From contig NZ_FNOK01000001.1 of assembly GCF_900106995.1 (NCBI RefSeq), positions 248,001 to 312,000 on the forward strand: a stretch of 64,000 bases of DNA. The letters are read 5' to 3'. The notes under the pieces were generated by a model. That model was given only the letters and a program-made list of their open reading frames with translations. It had not been told where the DNA came from and did no database searches. Below are positions 1 to 8,060 of the stretch, one piece after another. The stretch's first letter is position 1, and each line of letters begins with the position of its first letter. A program made the translations under genes and the position numbers. This DNA is from Saccharopolyspora shandongensis (GTDB lineage: Bacteria > Actinomycetota > Actinomycetes > Mycobacteriales > Pseudonocardiaceae).

Positions 1-1574
1 TGGGCGCGCACGTCCAGGACCTCTTCCGGGAGGCCGCCCGGCAGCGGCGGCTGACCGAGCTGGACGTGGAACTCGCGACGTCCGCGTTGAACTCGGCAGC
101 GGAGCACGAGTCCCTGCTCCCCCTCCACCTGAACATCTTCGGCGGCACCGTCACCCACGACCTCCCCCGGCTCGACCTGCTGCGCGAGAAGCTCCGCGAG
201 ATCGGCCGACGCGAGCAGGAGGTGACGCTGGAGATCGGCCCGCCGTTCGCCCGGCTGGACTCCGCCGAGCTGCTCAGCGGGGTCGAGAAGCTGCGCGCCG
301 ACGGCTTCCAGGTCGCCCTGGACGGCGTCGGCGAGGGCGACGTGCCGCTGACCCTGATCGCCGACATCGGGCCCGCCGTGGTGAAGCTCGATCGCGCCGT
401 GGTCGCCGGGCTGCCGGACAACCCCGCCCGGGTCGCGGTGGTCGAGGCGGTCCGCCACCTGTGCGAATCGACCGAGAGCCAACTGGTCGCCGAGGGCGTG
501 GAGAACGAGCGCCAGCTCACCGCCCTGCGCCGCAACGGCATTCGCCTGGTGCAGGGGAACCTGCTCGCCCCGGCGGCCCGGCGACCTCCGACGGCGAGCA
601 GCGTGCCCGGCGTGGCGGCGGAGGTGACCGACCCGCAGGGCCCGTCGATCAGCACCCTCGCGACCGGGCCCCGGGTGACGGAGTTCCTGTCGCCCGCGAC
701 GATGCTGCCGACCGACGCGACCGCCGACAAGGTGCGCAGCGTGCTGGCCGACCACCCCGAGATCAGCGGCGTGGTGCTGGTCGACGAGCAGAACCGGCCG
801 CGGTGGACCATCGACCGCAACCGCTTCCTGCTCGCCGTGACCGGCCCGTACGGGCACGCGCTGCACGCCAAGCGCGCGGCCTCGCGGCTGGCCGACGAGC
901 CGCGAGTGGTCAACACCGCGACCACGGCGATGGAAGCGCTGAGCCTGGTGACCCGCTCGGACCAGTACCGGATGTACGACGACGCGATCGTGGTCGACGA
1001 GTCGGGCCGCTGCCTGGGCGCGGTGCGGGCCGGCGACCTGATCCGCGGCATGGCGGAGCTGAAGGTGGAGGAGGCGGCGGCGCTCAACCCGCTGACGCGG
1101 CTGCCGGGCAGCGACGCGATCGCCCGCGACGTGGCGCGCCGGATCGCCGCCGGCGAGATCTTCGCGGTGAGCTGGCTGGACATCGACAGCTTCAAGAAGG
1201 TCAACGACACCGCCGGGTTCTCCGCGGGCGACGACCTGATCCGCGCGATCGGCCGCAGCCTCACCGATGCGGCGACGTCGCTGCGGTCGGTGCAGGTCGG
1301 CCACGTCGGCGGCGACGATTTCTTATTGGTGAGCAATCTCGACGACCTGGTGCAGCTGGCGAGCCTGGTGCTCGACCCGCCGCGCTCGGCGGGTGATCTC
1401 GACGTGACCATCTCGTTGGCGACACTCGTGTGCACGCCGACCACGGTCCACGGCTACGACGAGGCCTCCAGCAGGCTCGCGCCGCTGAAGCAGCGCGCCA
1501 AGTCGCTGTCCGGTTCGAGCTGGGTCATGTCGCGGCCCGGTTCGGATCGCATCGAAGTGCTCCGCGGCGCGTAA
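1..1574 (+). CDS. EAL–CBS–GGDEF-like cyclic-di-GMP signalling protein (5' partial)
   Basis: The reading frame is open from base 3 and stays in frame with no stop, so the N-terminus lies outside the window; about 523 residues are visible. The first ~170 visible residues look like the C-terminal half of an EAL phosphodiesterase domain (VKLDR, then LVAEGVENERQL). A middle part of about 130 residues has two CBS-like repeats (VVLVDEQNRP, AIVVDESGR). The last ~160 residues are a GGDEF-fold domain with LDIDSFKKVND and the signature VGGDDF, in which Glu is replaced by Asp. By family it would make, break or sense cyclic di-GMP in the cytosol; which of these cannot be decided because the catalytic EAL segment is not visible. 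A rare TTA leucine codon lies near base 1323. It sits outside the polyketide cluster. Confidence 0.85.
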   Translation, partial: GAHVQDLFREAARQRRLTELDVELATSALNSAAEHESLLPLHLNIFGGTVTHDLPRLDLLREKLREIGRREQEVTLEIGPPFARLDSAELLSGVEKLRADGFQVALDGVGEGDVPLTLIADIGPAVVKLDRAVVAGLPDNPARVAVVEAVRHLCESTESQLVAEGVENERQLTALRRNGIRLVQGNLLAPAARRPPTASSVPGVAAEVTDPQGPSISTLATGPRVTEFLSPATMLPTDATADKVRSVLADHPEISGVVLVDEQNRPRWTIDRNRFLLAVTGPYGHALHAKRAASRLADEPRVVNTATTAMEALSLVTRSDQYRMYDDAIVVDESGRCLGAVRAGDLIRGMAELKVEEAAALNPLTRLPGSDAIARDVARRIAAGEIFAVSWLDIDSFKKVNDTAGFSAGDDLIRAIGRSLTDAATSLRSVQVGHVGGDDFLLVSNLDDLVQLASLVLDPPRSAGDLDVTISLATLVCTPTTVHGYDEASSRLAPLKQRAKSLSGSSWVMSRPGSDRIEVLRGA

Positions 1575-1690
1575 CACGCACGGCGGATTGCCGACCCCTC
1601 CGTCCTTTTAGGACTGGAGTCTGGCCGCTGGCCTGCAGGCCGGACCTTCCGCGAACCGCGCTGTCATACCCCAGCCGTAATGTGATCAGC

Positions 1691-3022
1691 ATGAAGGCGA
1701 ACACGGCGGCGAGGTTCCGCCTGTACCCAAACCAGGTACAGGCGGAGCGGCTCACGGCGTGGTCGCATACCTGTCGAGCGGTGTGGAACATTGCGCTCGC
1801 GCAGCGCATCTGGGCATACAAGTCCGCGCGGCGAGCCACCGTGCGCTCCGTGGAGCAGTGCATCGGGCTAACCGAAGCACGTAAGGAACACGCATGGCTT
1901 CGGGATCTTCCCGCGCAGTGCGCCCAGCAAGTTCTCCGGCGGCTCGATACCGCCTATGACAACTTCTGGAACCCCAGCCATCCAGCTGGGTTTCCGCGGT
2001 TCAAGCGCAAGCATCACCGGCAGGGTGTGACGTTCCCCGGTCAGGCAGTGCAGGTCCGTAGGGTGTCGCGACGCATGGCGCACGTGAAGCTACCCAAGCT
2101 GGGGTGGGTACGGTTCCGGCTGTCTCGCCCACTGGGCGGCGCCGTCCGCAACGCCACTGTGTCCCGCGACGGCCTGGGATGGCACATCTCGTTCGGCATC
2201 CACCAGCCCGAACCAGCCCAGCGCCCGGTCAACACCGGCGCTGCGGTCGGGCTGGACGTAGGAATCGCCTGCTCGGTGTTCGTCTCAGGCGAAGACACCG
2301 AGCGTCAACGACCCGACATCCTGACTCCCGGCGAACGGGAGCGCCTGCGGGGCTTGGAGCAACGCAAAGCCCGGCAGATCAAGTACGCCAAAAAGCACAA
2401 CGCAGGAAAGTACTCCAACAGGCTCCGCAAGACCATCGCGGCGATAGCTGCGGTGAAGGCTCGGCAGGCCCGCAGGCGGACGGACTGGAACCACAAGCTC
2501 ACAACCGACCTGGCCAAAAACCACGGCCTGATCGCGGTCGAGGACTTGAAGGTCTCCAACATGCTCCGCTCCGCCAAAGGCACTACCGAGCAACCCGGTC
2601 GAGGTGTACGCCAGAAGGCTGGGTTGAACCGAAGCATCGCCGACCAAGGATGGTTCGAGATCCGCCGCCAGCTCGGCTACAAGACCAAGCGGTACGGTAG
2701 TGAGCTGGTTGCGGTTCCGGCAGTGGGTTCGTCGCAGACGTGCTCGAAGTGCCACACCCGAGACCCCGAGTCTCGTGAGGGTTGCGGCCGGTTGTTCGCG
2801 TGCGTGCATTGCGGGCACACCGACCACGCCGACCGCAACGCCGCCATGATCATCCTTGCTCGAGCATTCAGCACCGCCGGACGGAAACCCACCACCGCGT
2901 GGGAGGCGGGAACTGCCGCGAGCGGTCGCGGCAGTTCACAGAGCACGCGCAGTCCACATGGGCAAGGCACCCGCACGGGTAGCCGGTTGCGTGAACCATC
3001 CTCGAATGTCACCGCAGCATGA
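1691..3022 (+). CDS. tnpB: TnpB, RNA-guided nuclease of an IS200/IS605 (IS1341-type) element
   Basis: The 443-residue protein is a full-length TnpB. The N-terminus has the typical FRLYPNQVQAERL and WNIAL motifs. The RuvC-like catalytic acids are visible as Asp189 (GLDVGIA), Glu284 (AVEDLKV) and Asp381 (DHADRNAA). A zinc ribbon is formed by Cys351, Cys354, Cys371 and Cys374. TnpB is known to use an ωRNA read from the element's right end as a guide to cut DNA and help the transposon persist. No tnpA transposase is present, so the element cannot move by itself. The ATG at 1691 was chosen because the family motif begins right after it; the frame is open further upstream but that part shows no family similarity. 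Its right end abuts a broken GH92 gene. Confidence 0.93.
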   Translation: MKANTAARFRLYPNQVQAERLTAWSHTCRAVWNIALAQRIWAYKSARRATVRSVEQCIGLTEARKEHAWLRDLPAQCAQQVLRRLDTAYDNFWNPSHPAGFPRFKRKHHRQGVTFPGQAVQVRRVSRRMAHVKLPKLGWVRFRLSRPLGGAVRNATVSRDGLGWHISFGIHQPEPAQRPVNTGAAVGLDVGIACSVFVSGEDTERQRPDILTPGERERLRGLEQRKARQIKYAKKHNAGKYSNRLRKTIAAIAAVKARQARRRTDWNHKLTTDLAKNHGLIAVEDLKVSNMLRSAKGTTEQPGRGVRQKAGLNRSIADQGWFEIRRQLGYKTKRYGSELVAVPAVGSSQTCSKCHTRDPESREGCGRLFACVHCGHTDHADRNAAMIILARAFSTAGRKPTTAWEAGTAASGRGSSQSTRSPHGQGTRTGSRLREPSSNVTAA

Positions 3023-3080
3023 CATCGAGGAATCACCCGCCTTCAAGCGGGCGAGGACGTCAAAACCCGAACAACGAGCC
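2920..3080 (+). ncRNA. Predicted ωRNA and right end of the TnpB element
   Basis: Downstream of tnpB there is a short hairpin (3036–3051, five-base stem, loop CTTCAA) followed by GAGGACGTCAA. This closely resembles the conserved right end of IS605-type elements, where the ωRNA scaffold stops and the guide begins. The transposon boundary is therefore placed at about 3062, and the guide would be the first 16–20 bases after it, which are GH92 coding sequence. The 5' limit of the RNA inside tnpB is a guess based on the family. Confidence 0.4.
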
Positions 3081-3540
3081 CGACCTGCACTCGCCGTGGA
3101 TGTACTCGCTCGTCGGGCAGCCCGCGAAGACCTCCGCGGTGGTGCGGGCGCAGCAAACCCTGTTCACCAACGCCGCCGACGGCGTGACCGGCAACGACGA
3201 CCTGGGCACCATGTCGGCCTGGTACGTCTTCAGCGCCCTGGGCCTGTACCCGACGACGCCGGGCACCGGACAGTTCGTGCTGAACGCGCCTCGGTTCGCC
3301 AGCGCCGTCGTGGAGCTGCCGGGCGGTCCGCCGCTGAAGATCGAGGCGCCCGGGGCCGACGGCTCGAAGCTGCAGTACATCGACGAGGTGCGGATCTCCG
3401 GTACCCCGCAGGAAAAGGTGTCCGTGGACCTGGAACGGCTGCGGTCGGGCGGCACCATCGAGCACCGCCTCGCCGACCGGCCCAGCGACTGGGCCACCGG
3501 GCCGGACGCCGCGCCCGCTTCCCCTTGCGCGGCACCGTGA
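3063..3540 (+). pseudogene. Truncated GH92 α-1,2-mannosidase, C-terminal fragment
   Basis: The frame reads NPNNEPDLHSPWMY and then GNDDLGTMSAWYVFSALG, both typical of the C-terminal catalytic part of glycoside hydrolase family 92. The remaining fragment is about 158 residues, whereas family members usually exceed 700. The similarity starts exactly where the TnpB element ends, and no N-terminal GH92 sequence lies on the other side, where the EAL/GGDEF gene stands instead. The gene has therefore lost its 5' part by insertion followed by deletion or rearrangement. It has no start of its own and is presumably not functional. Confidence 0.8.
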
Positions 3541-3645
3541 TCCGGTTCCGCCACAGCGGTCCTCGAGCCGTGGTTTAGCCGTCCCGCGCAGGCTGGGTGC
3601 GGTGCCGGACGGGCCGGCGCGGCCTGCGCACTGGAGGTTGGGTCA

Positions 3646-4824
3646 GTGATCGAGTTCCCGCACGGCGGGTGGACCGAGGACGCTTTCGCCGGGGTGGCGC
3701 GAGCTTTCCGGGAGAACTTCGCGATCGGCGCGGAGGTGGGCGCCGGGGTCTGCGTCTACCACCGCGGCCGGCCGGTGGTGGATCTGTGGGGCGGCTACGC
3801 CGACGCGGAGCGCACCGATCCGTGGCGGCCGGACACCTTGGGCGTGCTGGCGTCGCCGACCAAGGCCATGGTCGCCGCCGCGGCGCTGGTGCTGGTCGAG
3901 CGCGGGCTGCTGGAGCTCGACGCGCCGATCGCCGAGCACTGGCCCGAATTCGCCGCCGAGGGCAAGGGCGGGATCACGCTCCGCATGGTGCTCGCCCAGC
4001 GCTCCGGCGTGGTGTGCCTCGACCACGACCCGATCACCGCCGACCACCTGCGCGCGCACTCCCCCATCGCCGATGCGCTCGCGGCGGCGCGCCCGGAATG
4101 GGAGCCGGGCACCGCGCACGGCTACCACGCGACCACCTTCGGACACCTGATCAGCGAGCTGGTGCGGCGGCGCACCGGCCGCACCGTCGGCCGGTTCTTC
4201 GCCGAGGAGATCGCGGCACGGCTCGGCCTGGACTGCCACATCGGCCTGCCCGACCCGGAGTCCGCGCACCTGGCGACCATGGTGGAGTCCAAGGCCGAGG
4301 AGCTGATGGCGGGCGCCGACCCCGGCGACGAGCTGGCCATGCTGGTCGCGCTCGGCGACCCGGGATCGCTGACCTTCCGCGCGGTGATCGGCAGCATGTC
4401 GCTGGACACCGCGCCCGACCCGGTGCTGGAGAACCCGTCCTACGACGGCTTGGCCAGCGCGCAATCGCTGGCCCGCCTGTACGCCGCGTTCATCGGCGAG
4501 GTGGGCGGCTACCGCCTGATCCGCCCCGAGACGCTCGCCGAAACCCGCCGGGTGCACTCCACCGGCACCTGCCTGGTCACCCTGCTGCCGAGCGCCTGGG
4601 GCCTGGGTTTCCAGCTGGCGGGCGGCCCGATCTTCCCGGCGTCGGCCGGGCTCGGCACGGCCTTCGGCCTGGCCGGGGCGAACGGCAACTTCACCTTCGC
4701 CGACCCGGAGCACGACCTGGCGTTCGCCTACGTGCAGAACGGCGGGGCCCGCGAGATCGGCGACATGGACGACCGCGCCCGCCGGCTCACCGAGGCCACC
4801 TACCAGAGCCTCGGCTCCCGGTGA
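3646..4824 (+). CDS. Serine hydrolase of the β-lactamase/EstB/LovD superfamily (paralogue 1)
   Basis: The 392-residue protein belongs to the class C β-lactamase-like family (PF00144). The nucleophile motif SxxK is Ser70-Pro-Thr-Lys73, and the conserved tyrosine is probably Tyr160 (HGYHATT). No signal peptide is visible, so it is likely cytosolic. The GTG start at 3646 has a GGAGG ribosome site about ten bases upstream and agrees with the start of its close paralogue at 32131. Members of this family include esterases and LovD, which moves an acyl group from a PKS carrier to an alcohol. Its position at the left edge of the cluster, converging on the β-branching operon, suggests an acyltransferase or esterase in product tailoring; this is inference. 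Confidence 0.85.
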   Translation: MIEFPHGGWTEDAFAGVARAFRENFAIGAEVGAGVCVYHRGRPVVDLWGGYADAERTDPWRPDTLGVLASPTKAMVAAAALVLVERGLLELDAPIAEHWPEFAAEGKGGITLRMVLAQRSGVVCLDHDPITADHLRAHSPIADALAAARPEWEPGTAHGYHATTFGHLISELVRRRTGRTVGRFFAEEIAARLGLDCHIGLPDPESAHLATMVESKAEELMAGADPGDELAMLVALGDPGSLTFRAVIGSMSLDTAPDPVLENPSYDGLASAQSLARLYAAFIGEVGGYRLIRPETLAETRRVHSTGTCLVTLLPSAWGLGFQLAGGPIFPASAGLGTAFGLAGANGNFTFADPEHDLAFAYVQNGGAREIGDMDDRARRLTEATYQSLGSR

Positions 4825-4828
4825 CCCG

Positions 4829-6532
4829 TCACCAGGTCACCGGGGCCGGTGGCGTCCTGTCGTACCAGTGGGAGCGGCGGCGCAGCGGCGAGCCCGGGAG
4901 GTGACTCCTGGGCGGCCGGTCGCCGCCCCAGCGGCTCGCCCAGTCCACCGCTTCGCCGCGCAGCCACGCCTGTGCCAGCCCGGATTCCGGGATCCCGGCG
5001 GGCTTTCCGGCGGCCACTTCGGACAGTGCCGAGCGCAGTTCGCCGGGCGCCGCGGCCGCGATCACCGCGCGGGCCCGGTGGTCGTGGCGACCCGTCTGCA
5101 ACGTCCAGGCGAGGCTCGGCAGGCCGGGTGCCGTCGACGCGTCGAGCTCGGCGAGCAGGCCGCCCGCGAACTCCGCCAGGCAGTCCTCGTCCTGGCCGGA
5201 CAGCGGGAACAAGTGCGGCTCGGGTGCCTGCTCCTCCTGGTGCGGCGGTGTCGTCGGTTCTTCCAGCAGCACGTGGGAAACGGCGCCGCCGAGGCCGAAG
5301 GAGTTGATCCCGGCCAGGCGAGGCGCTTGCCCGGCGGGCCACGGCACGTCGCCCACCGCGATCGCCACGTTCGTGCCCTCGATCGGCAGTCGCGGGTCCG
5401 CCTCGGTCAGGCCCGCGATCCGCGGAATCCGGCCGTGCCGCAGCACGAGCGCGGCCTTGACCACGCCCATCAGGCCCGCCGCCGCTTCGAGGTGGCCGAT
5501 GCTGGCCTTGATCGAACCGACCCACACCTTGCCGTCCGGCCCCGCTCCCTCCGTCGCGCCGGAATCGGCCAGCGCCCGGGCGAGCGCGGCGACCTCGACC
5601 GCGTCCCCGCTGGGCGTTCCCGAGCCGTGCGCTTCGAGATAGCCCAGCTCGCCCACCGAACGACCGGCGGCCGCCGCGGTCCGGCTCAGCAGCCGCACCT
5701 GCGATTCGACGTCGGTGCCGGTCAGCCCGCCGCCCCGGCCGTTGTGCGCGGTGCCGACCGCGCGGATGACCGCGTGCACCGGGTCGCCGTCGGCCAGCGC
5801 GTCGTCCAGGCGCTTGAGCAGCACGCAAGCTCCACCTTCGCCGCGCACGTAGCCGTCGCGGTCGGGGCCGAAGGGCACCGAATCACCGGTCGGCGACAGC
5901 GCGCCGCCACGGTAGGCGGTGTTGGCGTAGAACCCGTTGCTGATCACGCTCGCCGTGCCGACCAGCGCCATCGGGTACTCGCCCTGCTGGAGCCCCTGCA
6001 CCGCGATGCCGAGCGCGGAAAGGCTCGACGAGCACGCCGAGTCGATCACCATGCTCGGGCCGGTCCAGCCGAACTGGTAAGAGACCCGGTTGGCGCTGAA
6101 CGCCGTCATGCCGCCCGGGAACGCCGCACCGTCGGCGAGGCCGTGCGCGTTGATCCGCTCCCGGTAGTCGGACAGGAACGTGCCGACGAACACGCCGATC
6201 GGCTCCCCGTCGAGCGCGTCCGGGTCGAGCCCCGCGTTCTCCACGGCGTGCCAGGCCAGTTCCAGCATCATCCGGTGCTGCGGATCCATCCAGGCCGCCA
6301 TCCGCGGCGCGATGCCGAAGAAGCGCGCGTCGAATGTGTCGATGCGCTCCAGCAGCGACGCCGTGGGCGGGTTCGGCAGGTCCACGCCCGGTTCGAGGCC
6401 GTGCCAGCGGTCCTCCGGCACCGGGGCGAAGCGTCGCCGGCCCCGGCTGAGCATGTCCCACAGCTCGGCGAGGGTATCGACGCCTGCCGCTCGCGCGGAC
6501 ATGCCGATGATCGCGATCGGATCGTTGGTCAT
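4829..6532 (-). CDS. Free-standing trans-AT-type ketosynthase with flanking subdomain
   Basis: The 567-residue protein is a modular-type β-ketoacyl synthase. The full catalytic triad is present: Cys167 (DSACSSSL), His302 (EAHGSGT) and His347 (KASIGHLE). After residue ~430 it continues into an adaptor like that following KS domains of trans-AT PKSs (AWTLQTGRHDHRARAV, then VDW, then PLRRRSHWYD). No AT, KR or ACP domain follows. In typical β-branching cassettes the free KS is a decarboxylase whose Cys is changed to Ser; this one keeps Cys and may condense. It is the last gene of the 11-gene operon, 11 bases behind the upstream ECH gene, and ends four bases from the convergent hydrolase gene. Its substrate is unknown. 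Confidence 0.9.
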   Translation of the reverse strand: MTNDPIAIIGMSARAAGVDTLAELWDMLSRGRRRFAPVPEDRWHGLEPGVDLPNPPTASLLERIDTFDARFFGIAPRMAAWMDPQHRMMLELAWHAVENAGLDPDALDGEPIGVFVGTFLSDYRERINAHGLADGAAFPGGMTAFSANRVSYQFGWTGPSMVIDSACSSSLSALGIAVQGLQQGEYPMALVGTASVISNGFYANTAYRGGALSPTGDSVPFGPDRDGYVRGEGGACVLLKRLDDALADGDPVHAVIRAVGTAHNGRGGGLTGTDVESQVRLLSRTAAAAGRSVGELGYLEAHGSGTPSGDAVEVAALARALADSGATEGAGPDGKVWVGSIKASIGHLEAAAGLMGVVKAALVLRHGRIPRIAGLTEADPRLPIEGTNVAIAVGDVPWPAGQAPRLAGINSFGLGGAVSHVLLEEPTTPPHQEEQAPEPHLFPLSGQDEDCLAEFAGGLLAELDASTAPGLPSLAWTLQTGRHDHRARAVIAAAAPGELRSALSEVAAGKPAGIPESGLAQAWLRGEAVDWASRWGGDRPPRSHLPGSPLRRRSHWYDRTPPAPVTW

Positions 6533-6543
6533 CGGGAACAACC

Positions 6544-7332
6544 TCAGCTCTCGTCCGTGAACCTGGTGCGGCCGCTGCGGGCCGCGAGCCGCTCGCCGTG
6601 CAAGCCCCGGATCCGGCGGCGCGCCTCGGCGCTGCCGATCGTCGCCTCGTGGTCCGGGATCTCCCGCGCCAGCGCGGTTTCCGCCGCTGCACGCGCCTGC
6701 TCGCGCAACTGCGCCTTGAGCAGCTCGACGGCCTCGCGCGGCGCCTGGGCGATCCGCAGCGCGAGCCGCTGCGCCTCGGCATCGACTTCGTCGTGCGCCG
6801 CCACCCGCACGCCGGCACCGCGCGCGGCGAGCTCGCCACCCCGGTAGCTCTGGCCCGCGTACAACATCTCCGTGCCCAGCGCCTGGCCCAGCTTGGCCGG
6901 CAGCAGGTGGGTTGCGCCCAGCACCGGGGTGAACCCGAAGGTCAGGAAGTTCGCCGCGTACCGGGAACGTTCGCTGAGCACCGTGACATCGCAGTAGAGC
7001 GCGAGCAGGAAACCGCCGCCCAGCGCGTGGCCCCGCGCGGCGGCGACCACCGGGACCGGGCAGTCGATCACCGCGCTCAGGAACTCCCACATCGCGACGA
7101 TCCGCTGCTCGCGCGTGCCGAGCATCTGCTCCGCGGACGCGCCCGCGCAGAAGATGTCGGGCAGCCCGGCCAGCACGACGGCCCGCACCGCCGGATCGGC
7201 GGCCACCTCCCGCAGCGCGGCGATGACCTCGGCGCGCAGCTCGACCGAGAGCCGGTTGCGCCCGGCCGGATCGGCCAGGCGGATCGTGGCCACCGGCGCC
7301 GCCACGTCGTCGACCACAACTGCCGTGTTCAC
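6544..7332 (-). CDS. Enoyl-CoA-hydratase-fold decarboxylase of a β-branching cassette (ECH2, PksI-like)
   Basis: This 262-residue crotonase-fold protein has oxyanion-hole segments at FCAGASAEQM (residues 61–70) and HALGGGFLL (102–110). The stretch YAANFLTFGFTPVLGAT (about 125–141) is characteristic of the decarboxylating ECH2 enzymes (PksI, CurF-ECH2 type). In such systems ECH2 removes CO2 from a glutaconyl-ACP intermediate to leave an α,β- or β,γ-unsaturated branch. The GTG start overlaps the stop of the upstream ECH1 gene by four bases (GTGA), so the two are translationally coupled. The ECH1/ECH2 assignment is by motif only. Confidence 0.85.
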   Translation of the reverse strand: MNTAVVVDDVAAPVATIRLADPAGRNRLSVELRAEVIAALREVAADPAVRAVVLAGLPDIFCAGASAEQMLGTREQRIVAMWEFLSAVIDCPVPVVAAARGHALGGGFLLALYCDVTVLSERSRYAANFLTFGFTPVLGATHLLPAKLGQALGTEMLYAGQSYRGGELAARGAGVRVAAHDEVDAEAQRLALRIAQAPREAVELLKAQLREQARAAAETALAREIPDHEATIGSAEARRRIRGLHGERLAARSGRTRFTDES

Positions 7333-8060
7333 GGGATCAACCCCTGGTTCCGCAATCCGGCGATCCGCTGGTGGACCTGGGCATCCGCCAGCCGATGGCC
7401 TAGGGCTTCCACGACGAGTTCTTCCGGCGGCAGCGCGGGGAAGAGTTCCGCGTAGTACGACTTGAGCGCCGCCAGCGCCCCCGGGTCTGCCGCGCGCAGC
7501 CGGCGCAGGACGCGGCGCAGCTCGTCCTCGCCGCCGGTCGCGTCGGCCAGGCCGAGCCCGACCGCTTCCGCGCCGGGCACCTCGCGCGCGGTCAACGCCA
7601 GCCCGTAGGCGCGGTGTGCGCCGATCCGCCTGGCCACCACCGGCAGGATCGTCGCCGGAAGCAGTCCCAGCAGCACCTCGGTCATCCGGAACTCGGCTCG
7701 CGGCCCGGCGATGACCTGGTCGCAGGCCGCCGCCAAACCCACCCCGCCGCCCAGCGCCGCCCCGTCCACGAGCGCGACCGTCACCAGGGGCGACGCGGTG
7801 AGCCTGGCCAGCAGCTCGCCGACCGCCTCGATCCGCGGGCGCCAGACGCTCTCCAGCTCGTCGAGCGCCATCCCGGCGCAGAACGCGTCCCCGGCGGCGT
7901 CCAGCACGAGCACCTGCGCGCCCTGCGTGGCCTCGGCCTCGGTCAGCGCGGCGGAAAGCTGCGCGAGCAGCGGCTCGTCGAGGCGGTTTCCGGTGCCGGG
8001 GCTGGAAAGCGTCACGCGGACGACCGGCGGCCGCGAGGCGTCCACGGACACCGCGTTCAC
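7329..8060 (-). CDS. Enoyl-CoA-hydratase-fold dehydratase of a β-branching cassette (ECH1, PksH-like)
   Basis: The 243-residue crotonase-fold protein has FCAGMALDEL and ALGGGVGLAAACD as its two oxyanion-hole segments. EVLLGLLPATILPVVARRIG resembles PksH-type dehydratases, which remove water from the HMG-like ACP adduct made by the HCS enzyme. The GTG start at 8060 overlaps the HCS stop codon (GTGA) and was chosen for this coupling; the same frame is open further upstream only inside the HCS gene. It works between HCS and ECH2 in the predicted pathway. Confidence 0.85.
   Translation of the reverse strand: MNAVSVDASRPPVVRVTLSSPGTGNRLDEPLLAQLSAALTEAEATQGAQVLVLDAAGDAFCAGMALDELESVWRPRIEAVGELLARLTASPLVTVALVDGAALGGGVGLAAACDQVIAGPRAEFRMTEVLLGLLPATILPVVARRIGAHRAYGLALTAREVPGAEAVGLGLADATGGEDELRRVLRRLRAADPGALAALKSYYAELFPALPPEELVVEALGHRLADAQVHQRIAGLRNQGLIP

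Noticed and set aside
461..1396. Long + strand frame inside the EAL/GGDEF gene
   Set aside because: Arg/Pro/Gly-rich shadow of the real gene with no family similarity.
4829..6532. Decarboxylating KS (Cys changed to Ser or Gln) as expected for an HCS cassette
   Set aside because: The codon is TGC and the motif DSACSSSL is intact, so it is called as a potentially condensing KS.
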